A stretch of 64,000 bases of DNA from an uncultured Acidobacteriota bacterium (lineage in GTDB: Bacteria; Acidobacteriota; UBA6911; CAINFC01): positions 78,419 through 142,418 of the forward strand of contig CAINFC010000101.1 in assembly GCA_903847975.1 (NCBI GenBank). Direction: 5' to 3'. The notes under the pieces were generated by a model. That model was given only the letters and a program-made list of their open reading frames with translations, did no database searches and was not told where the DNA came from. The position numbers were made by a program, and so were the translations under genes. Of the stretch, positions 8,833-18,418 are shown in pieces. The stretch's first letter is position 1. Every line of letters starts with the position of its first letter.

Positions 8833-10026
8833 TCAGGCCCGGAGCCTGGCGAGCTCGGCTTCGTCCAGGGTCAAGCCCAGGCCCGGCCCGTCGGGAACGG
8901 TCATGTGGCCCTTTTCCAGGACGGGCATGTTGGGGAATACCTTTCGAAGCGCTTCCGCCTTCTCCATGTCGTAGTTGAATTCCTGGGGATTTTCGGTGCG
9001 GCTGAATGCGGCCGTGAAGTGCAGATTGGCGGTATTGCCGACGGAAGGCTGGGTCTGGTGGGGTACCAGAATCCGGTCGTGAGCCGCCGCCAGGGCGGCA
9101 ATCCGCACCGCTTCGGTAATTCCCGCACACTTCACCAGGTCCGGCTGAACGATGTCCACCTGGGCGACCTCGATCAGATCCCGGAACTGCCAGAGAGTGT
9201 ATTCCTGTTCTCCCGCGGCAACCGGCATGTCCAGCGCCGCGGCCACCTGCGCCAGTCCCCGGTAGTCGTGCTGGGGGACGGGCTCTTCGTAATGCACGAT
9301 GCCCAGCTGGTCCTGCAGCCGCCGTCCCATGCGTATCGCGGTGGATACGGAGTATCCGTTGTTGGGGTCGAACCCCAGGTCGATCTTGCTGCCGACCACC
9401 CGGCGAACGGTGCTGATCAGCTGCCAATCCTGCTCCGGCCTCACGTCGGTGCGCTGGTTTCCCCAGTCCATCCGGATCTTGATGGCGGTAAAGCCGCGGG
9501 ATACCGCCTCCGAGGCGCGGCGGGCCATATCTTCGATGCTGGTGGAGGCCCCCCCGCCGATGCTGGCGTACATGCGCACCCTCTCCCGACGCCTGCCGCC
9601 CAGCAGCCGGTGCAGCGGCTGCCGGGTGACTTTGCCGAAAAGATCCCAAAGGGCAATATCGATGCCGGCAATGGCCTCCGGCTGAATTCCCATGACCCCC
9701 AGCTTGTAGGTGCTGTAAAACATGGCTTCCCACAGCAGGTTGATATCCAGGGGATTCCTGCCCAGAATTTTGGGGGCCAGCGCCTGCTCGATCATGGCGG
9801 CAATCACCCGGATGTTCATCGGGCTGCATTCGCCGATGCCGGTGAGCCCTTCACTGGTGCGCAGAAGCACCAACAGAGTTCCGGTCTTCAGGATCCACGG
9901 CTCCACCGCGGTGATTTTTAGGCCGGGCTCCCGCGGGGCGGTCTGCGCGGCGAACAGCGGCCGGTGCAGGGCCGCAGAGGCCGCCAGTCCCAGCGGGCCG
10001 CCGGCCAGAAAATCTCTTCGCTTCAT
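8833..10026 (-). CDS. Tat-exported enolase-superfamily (mandelate racemase/muconate lactonizing) enzyme
   Basis: 397 residues. A twin-arginine leader MKRRDFLAGG ends near FAAQ. The enolase-superfamily domain follows: TAIKIRMDW (KxR base pair), DLGFDPNNGY (metal Asp), HYEEPVPQ (metal Glu), AAGEQEYT (metal Glu) and VPHQTQPS (C-terminal His). All expected acid-base and Mg-binding positions are present, so an active dehydratase, racemase or cycloisomerase is likely, probably on a sugar acid. A cytoplasmic enzyme would not need a Tat leader, so export is a notable point. It is followed, 101 bases downstream, by the GT39-TPR gene and preceded by the CE15 esterase (gap 29 bases), with which it is probably co-transcribed. 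Confidence 0.87.
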   Translation of the reverse strand: MKRRDFLAGGPLGLAASAALHRPLFAAQTAPREPGLKITAVEPWILKTGTLLVLLRTSEGLTGIGECSPMNIRVIAAMIEQALAPKILGRNPLDINLLWEAMFYSTYKLGVMGIQPEAIAGIDIALWDLFGKVTRQPLHRLLGGRRRERVRMYASIGGGASTSIEDMARRASEAVSRGFTAIKIRMDWGNQRTDVRPEQDWQLISTVRRVVGSKIDLGFDPNNGYSVSTAIRMGRRLQDQLGIVHYEEPVPQHDYRGLAQVAAALDMPVAAGEQEYTLWQFRDLIEVAQVDIVQPDLVKCAGITEAVRIAALAAAHDRILVPHQTQPSVGNTANLHFTAAFSRTENPQEFNYDMEKAEALRKVFPNMPVLEKGHMTVPDGPGLGLTLDEAELARLRA

Positions 10027-10055
10027 GACAGGGGTCTCCTTCCCAAAAGGTGGGA

Positions 10056-11357
10056 CTATTTCGATTGGAAATGGCGGTCGGCAAATTTCAGGTACTGTTC
10101 CCAGTCGTACTCGGTGATATTGTGCTTGCCGGCGCGAATATGATATCCGATAAAATCGCCGACCGGCTGGTGAACCGGCGGCATCCGGTCCGTTCCCAGG
10201 CCGGCTTTGGAGAAAAGGGCATAAGCGGGCTCCGCGTTTTTAGCGCCCAGAAACTCGCCGAGGGGATCGGCCCAGAGATCCTCCTCGGCACTGGCCACAT
10301 AGAGCGGCCGCGGAGCGATCAGGGCCAGCAGCATGTGCTGGTCGAAGGGGAGCGCCTCCTCCCGGTCGTTGTATTTCCGGAAGCTGGTGCAGAACCAGTG
10401 AGGGAAGGAGGTGTTGATCCGACCGACGGTCTCCCCGAAATTTCTTTTGCTCAGGGCGGCTCCGCCGCATCCGGAATCGTTGGAGATGACCAGGGCAAAA
10501 CGCCGGTCCTGGGCTCCGGCCCAGAGGGCCGCTTTCCCCAGGCGGGAATGGCCATGAACCGCCACCCGTCGGGCGTCGATGGCTTTTTCCTTTTCCAGGA
10601 CGTCCAGGATCCGGCTCAAACCCCAGGCCCAGGCTCCGATGGCGCCCCACTCGTCGGCCGCCGGGGTTTTCTGGCCCGGGCGGTAAAAAAGCGGCTGAAT
10701 GCCGTTCTGGAAGCCGTCGTCAAAATCCGGGTCCATATCGTTGTAACAGGCGGTGACCACCGCATATCCCCGCGCCAGCACTTTTTCCACCATCCACCGG
10801 GAGGCATCGACGCCGCGGGACGACTCCGTGGCGCGATGATCGATGATTCCGTTGTCCCGGTTTTCCCGCTGCCAGGACCTGGAAATCAGAATGGCGGGAT
10901 CGGAGTGGACCGCCTGGTTTCCGTTGAAATTCAGGCCGAGAAAGGCCGGTACCGGCCTGGCGGCCTGATTCGGCAGGTAAATCAGCACATCGAGGCGTGG
11001 ACCGTTCAGCTTTTCTCCCAGAAAAAGGGCCAGCTGTTTGCGGGTGGCCTTGCCGCCCAGGGCTTTGGTGTCTTCTTCTATGACCTGCCGCCGAATCTCG
11101 ATGCGCTTTTTCGGGGTTCGGCCATACATTTCGCTCTCCAGCATCCGCAGGATTTCCGGGCGTCGCCACTTTTCCCAGTCCTGCACGGTGAGTGCCTTTT
11201 TCCCGTTCCCGCCGGTCAGCAGGTCAGGGAGAGTGTACGGCTTTACCTTGCTCTCCTCCTGGTTGACGGCATTCTGGGCTGCCGGGCGGGTAGCTGCCGC
11301 CGGGAGCCAAAGGGCCAGGAATATCAGTCCGGGAAAGAAAGTCCATTTAGAAATCAT
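10056..11357 (-). CDS. CE15 family glucuronoyl esterase
   Basis: 433 residues with a signal peptide (about 1-26). CE15 enzymes cleave the ester between glucuronic acid on xylan and lignin alcohols. The nucleophile motif VHGHSRLGKAALW (Ser within HSRLGK) is followed by NDSGCGGAALSKR. SAEEDLWADPLGEFL and the late GYHIRAGKHNITEYDW supply the acidic and His triad members as in bacterial CE15 proteins. Length is usual. An exported CE15 enzyme next to an enolase-family sugar-acid enzyme and near two mannonate dehydratases supports glucuronoxylan or similar uronate degradation. It probably begins an operon with the downstream enolase gene. Confidence 0.88.
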   Translation of the reverse strand: MISKWTFFPGLIFLALWLPAAATRPAAQNAVNQEESKVKPYTLPDLLTGGNGKKALTVQDWEKWRRPEILRMLESEMYGRTPKKRIEIRRQVIEEDTKALGGKATRKQLALFLGEKLNGPRLDVLIYLPNQAARPVPAFLGLNFNGNQAVHSDPAILISRSWQRENRDNGIIDHRATESSRGVDASRWMVEKVLARGYAVVTACYNDMDPDFDDGFQNGIQPLFYRPGQKTPAADEWGAIGAWAWGLSRILDVLEKEKAIDARRVAVHGHSRLGKAALWAGAQDRRFALVISNDSGCGGAALSKRNFGETVGRINTSFPHWFCTSFRKYNDREEALPFDQHMLLALIAPRPLYVASAEEDLWADPLGEFLGAKNAEPAYALFSKAGLGTDRMPPVHQPVGDFIGYHIRAGKHNITEYDWEQYLKFADRHFQSK

Positions 11358-11464
11358 GGGATTGCCTCCTTAATCTGTCTATGCAGAACGAACCGAATGA
11401 TCTTAAAGCCGGCCCGGCAGGAATGTCAATCCACCCGGCCGGCGGAGTATTCCTCGCTGTGTCT

Positions 11465-13162
11465 TCACCGGTAAACGAAAGGGAAATGATACCTGTTGGG
11501 AGGAGGGGGATTGGGCTGGCAGGAGGGGAACCGGAATGTGCCGATGCGGGTTTTCCAGGAGCCGGGACTGTCTTCCGTAAAATATTCATTGGTGTACCAG
11601 AAGGTGCAGCCGTCGATCGGATCCACGTTCATGGAGCTGTAGTCCCCCCAACGGTCGCAGGGCCGTCCCCCGCAAAGGGTGCTCTGCGGTCCCGTTCCCT
11701 CGAACAGGGAGGTTTCCGATTGGGTCAGTTCTCCCAGGGGATCTCCGGCCAGGCGCCCGGCATAGCGGATCGATGGGAAGAGGCTGGCTCCGGAGACGCT
11801 GTAGCCCATTGCCATGTTGCCGTCCTTGTCCAGGGCCATGCTGGCAATCCAGCGGTGGTTGGAATCCGGCTGAAAAGTACCCTGCTGGCGGATGCCGGGT
11901 GCGGAGCCGCCGGGGTCCTGGATCTGGTACCAGCGAATGCCGGCGATTCCACCGGAATCCACGGTGTGATTCAGCCATAGCGATTCCACGCCCCCCAAAC
12001 GGCTGTACCGGTTGTACATCATCAGCCGGTCGCCAAGCGCGTCGAGGCTGGTGGTGCTGTTCTTTTGCGGGATCAGCGCCAGCCGCTCGGTCCAGGGAGC
12101 GACGGAAATTTCCACCGGCCCGGTCAAAGTGGAACCGGCTGCCGGACTGGTCCAATCGACATGAAACCGGAAGAGGTGAAGGATCCCGGAATCGGCGAGC
12201 CGGACCAGGTAATTGGGCGCGCCTATGGGAGGCGCCGTCCCGTGCTGGTGGCTGGGAAGCAGTGTGGGCCTGGTGGAAGCCAGATCGAAAGAAATATAGG
12301 AAAAAGGAAGTCCGTTGAGCATTTCGCTGCGGTTCAGAGCCCAGACCCGGTTGCCCTGGAATTCGTTGGAGGAATAGGTGAAAAGGTCGGCAGTCAGGTA
12401 GTAGGCGTCCGGCCACACGGATAATTTGGGATAGTCGTTCAGCAGGGTGGCATGGGCCAGGAAGGCGTATTTCCACCAGCCCCCCAGGACAGGGTCGCTG
12501 GTTTTGGAAACCGCCAGGCATTCATAAAAGGGTCCGGAGGTGCTGGCCCAGGCGAAATCGGAAACGATCCACCGTCCGGCCAGGGAATCGTACAGGACGA
12601 TCGGATCTCCCCGATTGTAGGAATCGCAAAGGGTTCCGGTGGGGGTCGGGTTACGGAAAAAGTCGTTGTAGCGGAAGGCGGCCAGCTGTACTCCCGCCTT
12701 GCTGAAAATTGCAATGGAAGTGTTTACTGCCTGGACGTAGTGGTCGCTTCCCACATCGCCGTTCGGATCCGGGGGGAATCCGGAGCCATAGCCGGCCAAG
12801 TCCATGCCCGCGAACTGGAGCAGGGGGCCCGGCATGGCGCCGGTGGGGGAAAATTCCCGGCGAACCGGATCGAGCAGGGCCAGCGGAGACCGGAGCAGGG
12901 TGCCGGCGGTGGAAGCTGTTCGAAAACGCGGCGTTTCCTGAAGGGTTTCCGGCCGGCTCGCCGGCAGAAGGCGGACGTCTCCGCTGAAGGAAACGGCAGG
13001 TCCTGTCCGGCCGACGACAGGCCGGTACGGAGGAGCGGCAGGTCGGGGTTCCCGGGCATAGAAGGGATCGGGAAAAAGGAGCCCGGCCAGCAGGATCGGA
13101 AGAAGCCGGTTTCGCTCCGGGTACCTTGCCGAACCATCGATATTTATTCCCACTTTTCCCAT
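11465..13162 (-). CDS. Large secreted protein of unknown function
   Basis: 565 residues. An N-terminal hydrophobic segment (about 18-33, RLLPILLAGLLFPDPFYA) looks like a signal peptide. The body is rich in Trp, Tyr, Gly and Pro with beta-strand-like spacing (DPNGDVGSDHYVQAVNTS, DRLMMYNRYSRLGG, MALDKDGNMAMGYSVSG), suggesting an extracellular beta-propeller or lectin-like fold. I cannot name a family. The C-terminus PPPPNRYHFPFVYR resembles the end of the M6-like protease at 56191 (THLPFIQR) and may be a shared terminal motif. It has its own upstream promoter-like sequence and is divergent from the xylose-isomerase-like gene. Start is the first in-frame ATG. Confidence 0.75.
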   Translation of the reverse strand: MGKVGINIDGSARYPERNRLLPILLAGLLFPDPFYAREPRPAAPPYRPVVGRTGPAVSFSGDVRLLPASRPETLQETPRFRTASTAGTLLRSPLALLDPVRREFSPTGAMPGPLLQFAGMDLAGYGSGFPPDPNGDVGSDHYVQAVNTSIAIFSKAGVQLAAFRYNDFFRNPTPTGTLCDSYNRGDPIVLYDSLAGRWIVSDFAWASTSGPFYECLAVSKTSDPVLGGWWKYAFLAHATLLNDYPKLSVWPDAYYLTADLFTYSSNEFQGNRVWALNRSEMLNGLPFSYISFDLASTRPTLLPSHQHGTAPPIGAPNYLVRLADSGILHLFRFHVDWTSPAAGSTLTGPVEISVAPWTERLALIPQKNSTTSLDALGDRLMMYNRYSRLGGVESLWLNHTVDSGGIAGIRWYQIQDPGGSAPGIRQQGTFQPDSNHRWIASMALDKDGNMAMGYSVSGASLFPSIRYAGRLAGDPLGELTQSETSLFEGTGPQSTLCGGRPCDRWGDYSSMNVDPIDGCTFWYTNEYFTEDSPGSWKTRIGTFRFPSCQPNPPPPNRYHFPFVYR

Positions 13163-13204
13163 CGAATTTACCTGTTTTGGTTTATAGTACAGGGAGTCAA
13201 GGCC

Positions 13205-13234
13205 ATATTAGTACGAGATTTGCAGGGAAAGCAA
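13205..13234 (-). promoter_or_regulatory. Putative promoter for the secreted protein gene
   Basis: On the minus strand TTGCTT (complement of 13229-13234) and TAATAT (complement of 13205-13210) are 18 bases apart, about 40 bases upstream of the ATG at 13162. The same 121-bp intergenic space also contains a plus-strand TATAAA near 13254, which lacks a clear -35 partner. Confidence 0.4.
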
Positions 13235-13283
13235 GGCAAAAAAGAAAAGTAGTATAAATAGCCGGCCAGCCGGAGATGGAAAG

Positions 13284-14225
13284 ATGATCGACATGGGGAG
13301 AATATCCCGCCGGGCCATGATGGCCTCCGTGGGCACCGGTGGTGCCGCCACTGCCCTGGCGGCTTCCAGGACTGTGGTGCCCGGACTCAAACCTCAACCT
13401 TTTCGGTTTTGCCTGAATACGGGGACGCTGCGGGGCTTCAAGCTGCCTCTGGACCAGCAGCTTCCGCTGATTGCCAAGGCAGGCTACCAGGCGGTGGAGC
13501 CCTGGGTGAGCGAACTGACCGATTATACGAAAGCAGGTCGCCCCCTCCGGGACTTGCGGAAGCGTATGGCGGATCTCGGACTGACCGTGGAGAGTGCCAT
13601 CGGATTTTCCAAGTGGATTGCCGAGGAGGAAAAGGTCCGGGCGGAGGGGATCGAGCAGCTCAAAAGGGAGATGGACTTGCTGTCGCAGCTCGGTGCCACG
13701 CGAATCGCAGCCCCGCCCGCCGGAGCGACCGGGGAGCCGGAGATCCACCTGAAAAAGGCGGCGGAGCGCTACCGGGCGATTCTCGAGCTGGGCGATTCCT
13801 TCGGAATTGTTCCCCTGCTGGAGCTCTGGGGCTTTTCCCGCAACCTGGGCCGGCTGGCGGATGTCCTCTCCGTGCTTCTGGAATGCAGCCACCCCAAAGC
13901 CGGCCTGATCGCCGATGTCTATCATCTGTATAAGGGCGGATCGGGCTTCGAAGGGCTTCGTCTACTCAGTGCGGGCTGCATGCCGGTATTTCATCTGAAC
14001 GACTATCCTGCCCAGCCGGAGAGGGAGAAAATCAGCGATGCCGACCGCGTATTTCCCGGAGACGGAGTGGCGCCCCTTTCTTCCATTCTGAACAGCCTTC
14101 GGGCCTCCGGCGGCGGCCAGGTTCTGTCTTTGGAGCTTTTCAACCGCTCCTACTGGCAGAAAGACGTCCGCTGGGTGCTGGCCACCGGGATCGAAAAGAT
14201 GAAGGCGGCCGTCCGCCGGCCGTGA
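13284..14225 (+). CDS. Tat-exported sugar phosphate isomerase/epimerase-like TIM barrel
   Basis: 313 residues. The leader has SRRAMMAS and a hydrophobic stretch ending near ALAASR, typical of Tat export. The remainder is an AP-endonuclease-2/xylose-isomerase-like barrel: NTGTLRGF, GYQAVEPWVSEL, LLELWGFSRN, GLIADVYHLYKGG and FHLNDYP carry the expected metal-ligand positions (Glu, Asp-x-x-His, His). Family members are isomerases or epimerases of sugars and inositols. Start at 13284, behind GGAG; a second in-frame ATG lies nine bases later. The next gene (membrane protein) starts 69 bases downstream on the same strand. Confidence 0.82.
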   Translation: MIDMGRISRRAMMASVGTGGAATALAASRTVVPGLKPQPFRFCLNTGTLRGFKLPLDQQLPLIAKAGYQAVEPWVSELTDYTKAGRPLRDLRKRMADLGLTVESAIGFSKWIAEEEKVRAEGIEQLKREMDLLSQLGATRIAAPPAGATGEPEIHLKKAAERYRAILELGDSFGIVPLLELWGFSRNLGRLADVLSVLLECSHPKAGLIADVYHLYKGGSGFEGLRLLSAGCMPVFHLNDYPAQPEREKISDADRVFPGDGVAPLSSILNSLRASGGGQVLSLELFNRSYWQKDVRWVLATGIEKMKAAVRRP

Positions 14226-14294
14226 GCATGCATCCGGCTGTATTCCGGGAACAACCGCCGTCTATTTCAACCTGCTTTCTTCAAGAGAAACCCC

Positions 14295-16145
14295 ATGACG
14301 TGGGATTATAATTCCGGCCAGTTCGTCCTGCTGCTTTTCGCCTCGCTCGCGGTTTTATTTCTTCCCGGCTACGTGGCTCTTCGCCTGCTGCTGTGGAAAG
14401 GGAAAGATATCGGCCAGACGATGGCGCTCTCCGTTGGATTAAGCCTTTCCGTTGGGCCGCTGGCGGCGGAGCTTTTCTTCCACTTGCCCTGGGAGCCGCC
14501 ATCGTATGCTTTCCTGCTGGCGGTTATCTTCGTGACGATTCTTTCCCTGGGCTTCGCTTTATCCAATATTTTTCGCAGGGGCAGCGGCTGGGTATCCGCC
14601 GGCCTGGTCCTCGGTGCCTTCACGGCCGCCGGCTGGCGCCTCTGGCAGGTGCGCCATCTGGTTCTGCCCGCCGGCACGGAGTCGCTGAATCATGTGCTGA
14701 TCACCAGGAAAATTCTGGAAATGGGCCGCATTCCCGAAAACCTAGAACCTTACCTCGGAGCGCCTTTTCACGGCTACTTCAGCTTTGATGTCCTTTGTGC
14801 CGCTTTTGCCGGCCTGGCGGGGTCCACCCCGGCACAGGCGGTGCTCCTTCTGGGCCAGGTTCTCAACGGGCTGGCGGTGCTGTCCCTGTACCGGCTGGCC
14901 GTGCCGTTGCTGGAAGACCGGGGGCATGCGGCCATGGCCGCCGCCCTGGCGCTTTTCCTGGTGCCGCAGCCGGCCGATTATTCTTCCTGGGGCGGCTATT
15001 CTTTGCTGGTTGGCGCGGTGCTGCTGCCTCTGGCTCTGGCGGAAATTCTGATCTGGTACCGGGATCGCGACGGAGGTTCGCTCCTGCGCCTGGCACTGCT
15101 GACCGCCGGAACCCTCCTGGCTCATTTCATTTCCGCGCTTTTGCTGAGCCTATTCCTGGCAATCTGGCTGGCCGCGGAAATGCGGGCTTCCCGGCGGGCC
15201 GGACAGCCGGCCTGGTCGGACTGGGCCAAGGTAGCGGCCAGCCTGCTGGCGGGTTTGTTGCCCGCCTATCCCTGGCTGCACCGCAGCTGGGTTTTTGCCG
15301 GCCAGTGGGCGGAGTCTTATGGGGTGACGCGTTGGGATGCCCTGACGCGGTTTTTTCTGCCTCCGCCCGAGGCGGGGGCCTCCCTCTTTGCGGAACCCTG
15401 GAATCTGTTCTTCCTGGGCCTGGTTGCCATTGGAGGGCTGGCGTTTGCCTGGATGGATTCCAAAACCCGGTTGTTTGCCGTCTGGTCTTCGGCTTTCCTG
15501 CTGGCCCTGATCCCCGGAATGGCGGCCGGGCAGAGTACGAGCCCTGCGGATCCGTTTCTTCTTTTCCAGTTCATACCGCTGTCGCTTTGTTTCGCGTTGT
15601 TTTTCTCCCGGATTCAGTCGCTCCGCTCCGTCTTTCACGGGCGTAAATCGGCACGGCACCTGATGCTGGGTCTGGCTTTGTTTGTGCTGGCCTCCGGGTT
15701 GGCGCAACACCACACCCTGCGCCGCACGGAGATGGTGCTGGCAGAAAAAGAGGACCTGGTTGCCTTTCGATGGCTGGAGGAAAACGTCAGCCGCCGCGCC
15801 CGATTCCTGGTAAACGCGGCTTACCGCGAGGGAGTCGGCTATCGCGGCACGGATGGCGGTGCCTGGATTCTTCCCCTGACTGCCCGGTGGACGACCGTTC
15901 TGCCGCCGGTTGCCGGGATAGCCCCCAAAGCGGATGCCGAACAGGTGGAGGACCGCGTCCGCCGCTCGCTGGCGCCGAACGGCTGTGACGATTCTTTCCG
16001 GCGGTTTCTGGAAGCGGAAAAGATCACCCACGTTTACCTGGGGGCCCGTCCCGGTAAATGGAAACCGCAAGACCTGGACGGCTGCCCGATCCTGGGAGAG
16101 GTCTTCCGCCTCGGCCCGGTACGGATCTATCGCGTGAACTCCTGA
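14295..16145 (+). CDS. Polytopic membrane protein, glycosyltransferase-39-like or DUF6541-like
   Basis: 616 residues, with about 12 predicted membrane helices in residues 8-480 (LLLFASLAVLFLPGYVALRLLL, VLLPLALAEILI, LAHFISALLLSLFLAIWLA and others). A C-terminal soluble part of about 120 residues follows (EKEDLVAFRWLEENVSRRAR onward). This layout, many helices plus an outer C-terminal domain with a WLEENV-type motif, resembles GT39/DUF6541 proteins of archaea and bacteria thought to act on polyprenyl-linked sugars. Catalytic residues are not evident to me, so the activity stays open. It lies downstream of the TIM-barrel gene and ends beside a palindromic repeat. Confidence 0.75.
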   Translation: MTWDYNSGQFVLLLFASLAVLFLPGYVALRLLLWKGKDIGQTMALSVGLSLSVGPLAAELFFHLPWEPPSYAFLLAVIFVTILSLGFALSNIFRRGSGWVSAGLVLGAFTAAGWRLWQVRHLVLPAGTESLNHVLITRKILEMGRIPENLEPYLGAPFHGYFSFDVLCAAFAGLAGSTPAQAVLLLGQVLNGLAVLSLYRLAVPLLEDRGHAAMAAALALFLVPQPADYSSWGGYSLLVGAVLLPLALAEILIWYRDRDGGSLLRLALLTAGTLLAHFISALLLSLFLAIWLAAEMRASRRAGQPAWSDWAKVAASLLAGLLPAYPWLHRSWVFAGQWAESYGVTRWDALTRFFLPPPEAGASLFAEPWNLFFLGLVAIGGLAFAWMDSKTRLFAVWSSAFLLALIPGMAAGQSTSPADPFLLFQFIPLSLCFALFFSRIQSLRSVFHGRKSARHLMLGLALFVLASGLAQHHTLRRTEMVLAEKEDLVAFRWLEENVSRRARFLVNAAYREGVGYRGTDGGAWILPLTARWTTVLPPVAGIAPKADAEQVEDRVRRSLAPNGCDDSFRRFLEAEKITHVYLGARPGKWKPQDLDGCPILGEVFRLGPVRIYRVNS

Positions 16146-16162
16146 AGAGCCGGCGCGCTCTT

Positions 16163-16256
16163 CCCCCTTCCTTACCTTCCCGTCTTGCTGTGAAATGATC
16201 GGGCTTACAGGAAGAAAGAAAGAGCGGGAAGAACAGCGAAAGAGCCTGTTGTCAGG
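16163..16256 (-). repeat. Dispersed palindromic intergenic repeat, copy 2 (reverse orientation)
   Basis: Read on the minus strand it contains ACAGGCTCTTTCGC, TTCTTCCCGCTCTT, CTTCCTGTAAGCCC and TTCACAGCAAGACGGGAAG in the same order as the copy at 39.3-39.4 kb, differing at only a few bases. It fills nearly all of the 138-bp space between two convergent genes. Confidence 0.8.
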
Positions 16257-16283
16257 AGCTTGGTTTTTTGCCGCTCGTAGGTC

Positions 16284-16991
16284 TTACTTCGGATCTTCCA
16301 GGTGCGGCCGGGTCAGGTCGGCGCGGATCCGGTACCCCTCGGCATTGTTGTGCAACCGGTCGGCTACGAAAAGATCCTCGCGCGGCTTCCGGTCCGGGCC
16401 CAGAAAGGCATCCCAGATGTCGATGTAATCCAGGCCCGGATGGGAGGCAACGAACTCCCGTATCAGGCGGTTGGCCTCCTGCTGCTTTTCCGCCTGCGCC
16501 CAGCGCGACGGGCTGGGGTTGATCGACATGAAGGCAATCGTCACTGAGGGCAGAGCGGCTCGGACCTTTTTTACAAAGGCCTGGAAGCCCTCCAAAACCT
16601 GCTGCGGAGTTTTTCCGGCATGGATATCGTTTCCCCCTTCCTGCAGGACGATCCGCTTCGGCCGGTAGGGGATGACAATCCGGTCCGCAAAGTAGACCGC
16701 ATCCTCCATCTGTGATCCGCCGAATCCGCGGTTGATGACCGTCTTGCCCGGAAAATCCTGCGCCAGCGTTTTCCATAGCCGGGTGCTGGAAGCACCGAGG
16801 AAGAGAATCGCGCCGGCCGGCGGAGGGTTGACTTTGTCGGAAGCTTCAAACACCAGGATGTCCTTTTCCCATTTTACGCCGGGAGAGGATTGCGCCACGG
16901 CCGCAGCCGGCAGCAGCGCCCCAAGGCAAAGCAGGGCGACGGCCGGTAGAAAAATCCGTTGTTTCCATGTGGGAGCATCGATTCGGTTCAT
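16284..16991 (-). CDS. Secreted SGNH/GDSL hydrolase
   Basis: 235 residues from the ATG at 16991. A signal peptide (about 10-33, cleavage near AVAQS) precedes an SGNH domain. Block I is ILFLGASSTRLW with the nucleophile Ser, block II GFGGSQM, block III GGNDIHAG, and block V DRLHNNAEGY with the Asp-His pair. All four catalytic blocks are intact. Such enzymes are often carbohydrate or lipid esterases (acetyl esterases, rhamnogalacturonan acetylesterase type). Its ATG overlaps the TGA of the upstream Gfo/Idh gene (ATGA), so translation is coupled and both likely serve one exported pathway. Confidence 0.87.
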   Translation of the reverse strand: MNRIDAPTWKQRIFLPAVALLCLGALLPAAAVAQSSPGVKWEKDILVFEASDKVNPPPAGAILFLGASSTRLWKTLAQDFPGKTVINRGFGGSQMEDAVYFADRIVIPYRPKRIVLQEGGNDIHAGKTPQQVLEGFQAFVKKVRAALPSVTIAFMSINPSPSRWAQAEKQQEANRLIREFVASHPGLDYIDIWDAFLGPDRKPREDLFVADRLHNNAEGYRIRADLTRPHLEDPK

Positions 16992-18418
16992 ACAGTCCAA
17001 CCCTCACGAAAATCCGGCTTCAGGAACGCATTGGCTGTGCCGGTGTTGGTAAAAAGCATCTGTTCTTCATTCCAGTAGAGTTTTTCATTGACCCGTTCGG
17101 CGATGGCACCCATGAGGATCGCCTCCACCATTTTGCCGACCTCCTCGAAGCTGGCACAGGGCTTCTGCCCGTTCTTGATGCAGTCCAGCCAGTTGCGATG
17201 GTGTCCCGAAAAACGAGGCAGCGTTTTGGGCGGGCGCCGGTAAGCCTGCATGGCCGCTTCGGGAATCAGCCGGGGAGATTCCGCCCACCCTCCTCCCAGA
17301 ATTTTACCCTTGTCTCCCACAAAAAGTATTCCATGGCCGCTGCGGCTGATCCTTCGCAGCGACTCCAGCTCGGGAGGCGAGGGCGGTGCCAGCCCGCCGT
17401 CATACCACGTAACGCGCACCGGAGGCATCCCCTGGCGGGAAGGAAAATCGAAATAGACCAGAGACGCGGTGGGGTAGGTTTCCTCGCCGGCTCCATAGGA
17501 GGCGGCTTCAATGGTGCTTGGGTATCCCAGCCGTAGGGCCTGAAAGGCGGGGTCCAGGTGGTGGCAGGCATAATCGCCCAGCGATCCGACGCCAAAGTCA
17601 TGCCATAGCCTCCAGGTTACCGGAGCATAGGCATTATGGTAAGGCCGAGAGCGGGCCGGCCCCAGCCACAGGTCCCAGTTCAAACCCTCGGGCACAGGCA
17701 TGGTTTCCCTGGGCCTCTGCTTCCATTCGTAGGCAAGTCCGGGGGCCGCCCAGGCGTGCACTTCCCGCACCGGCCCGATGGCTCCGTCCCGGATCCACTC
17801 ACAGAACAGCTGCATTCCTTCCCCGCTGCGCCCGAAGTTGCCCATCTGGGTGGCCACCTTGGCGACCCGGGCTGCCTCCACCACTTTCCGGGTTTCCTGA
17901 ATGGTGCGGCAGAGAGGCTTCTCCGTGTAAACGTGCTTGTTCCGCAGCAGGGCGGCCATGGTAACCACCCCGTGGGCGTGATCGGGTGTGGCTACCAGGA
18001 CGGCATCGAGGGCTTTCTCCTTATCCAGTAGCTCCCGGAAATCGACATAACCGGTGCAGGGCATTTGGATGCCGCGTCTTTGGGAATCTTCACGGATCAT
18101 GGCCAGCACCGGAAGCCGTCCGGCGGTTCCTTTATAGTAAAACCGGTTGTAATCCGCCTGTTCGTTGGGGTCGGCCACGGCGACGATTCGTACGTCCGGC
18201 TGCTGGAGGAGCGCCCTGGCGTTCACCTTGCCCTGCCCCCCGGCGCCGATGAGAGCTACGTGAATCCGATCGCTGGGCGCAGTGGTACCGGCGCCGAGCA
18301 CATGGCGAGGCAGGAGAAAAAAGGGCGCGGCGGCGGCACGGAAAAACTCCCGCCTGCCGCTGTTTTCCGGGCCATGGTCCGGGGTCGCTTTCCTTTTTTT
18401 TCCTGTCTGTTGTGCCAT
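16988..18418 (-). CDS. Tat-exported Gfo/Idh/MocA family oxidoreductase
   Basis: 476 residues from ATG 18418. A Tat leader with GRREFFRAAAAPFFLLP is followed by the Rossmann segment HVALIGAGGQGKVNARALL, YTEKPLCRTI (EKP motif) and the C-terminal domain with GSLGDYACHHLDPAF. This matches the long 'secreted' Gfo/Idh proteins of Acidobacteriota and Planctomycetota, thought to act on sugars outside the cytoplasm with a tightly bound cofactor carried through Tat. The family part starts well after the leader. The open frame extends far upstream to 18889, but that part shows no similarity and runs over the divergent aminotransferase start. Coupled by ATGA overlap to the SGNH hydrolase. Confidence 0.87.
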   Translation of the reverse strand: MAQQTGKKRKATPDHGPENSGRREFFRAAAAPFFLLPRHVLGAGTTAPSDRIHVALIGAGGQGKVNARALLQQPDVRIVAVADPNEQADYNRFYYKGTAGRLPVLAMIREDSQRRGIQMPCTGYVDFRELLDKEKALDAVLVATPDHAHGVVTMAALLRNKHVYTEKPLCRTIQETRKVVEAARVAKVATQMGNFGRSGEGMQLFCEWIRDGAIGPVREVHAWAAPGLAYEWKQRPRETMPVPEGLNWDLWLGPARSRPYHNAYAPVTWRLWHDFGVGSLGDYACHHLDPAFQALRLGYPSTIEAASYGAGEETYPTASLVYFDFPSRQGMPPVRVTWYDGGLAPPSPPELESLRRISRSGHGILFVGDKGKILGGGWAESPRLIPEAAMQAYRRPPKTLPRFSGHHRNWLDCIKNGQKPCASFEEVGKMVEAILMGAIAERVNEKLYWNEEQMLFTNTGTANAFLKPDFREGWTV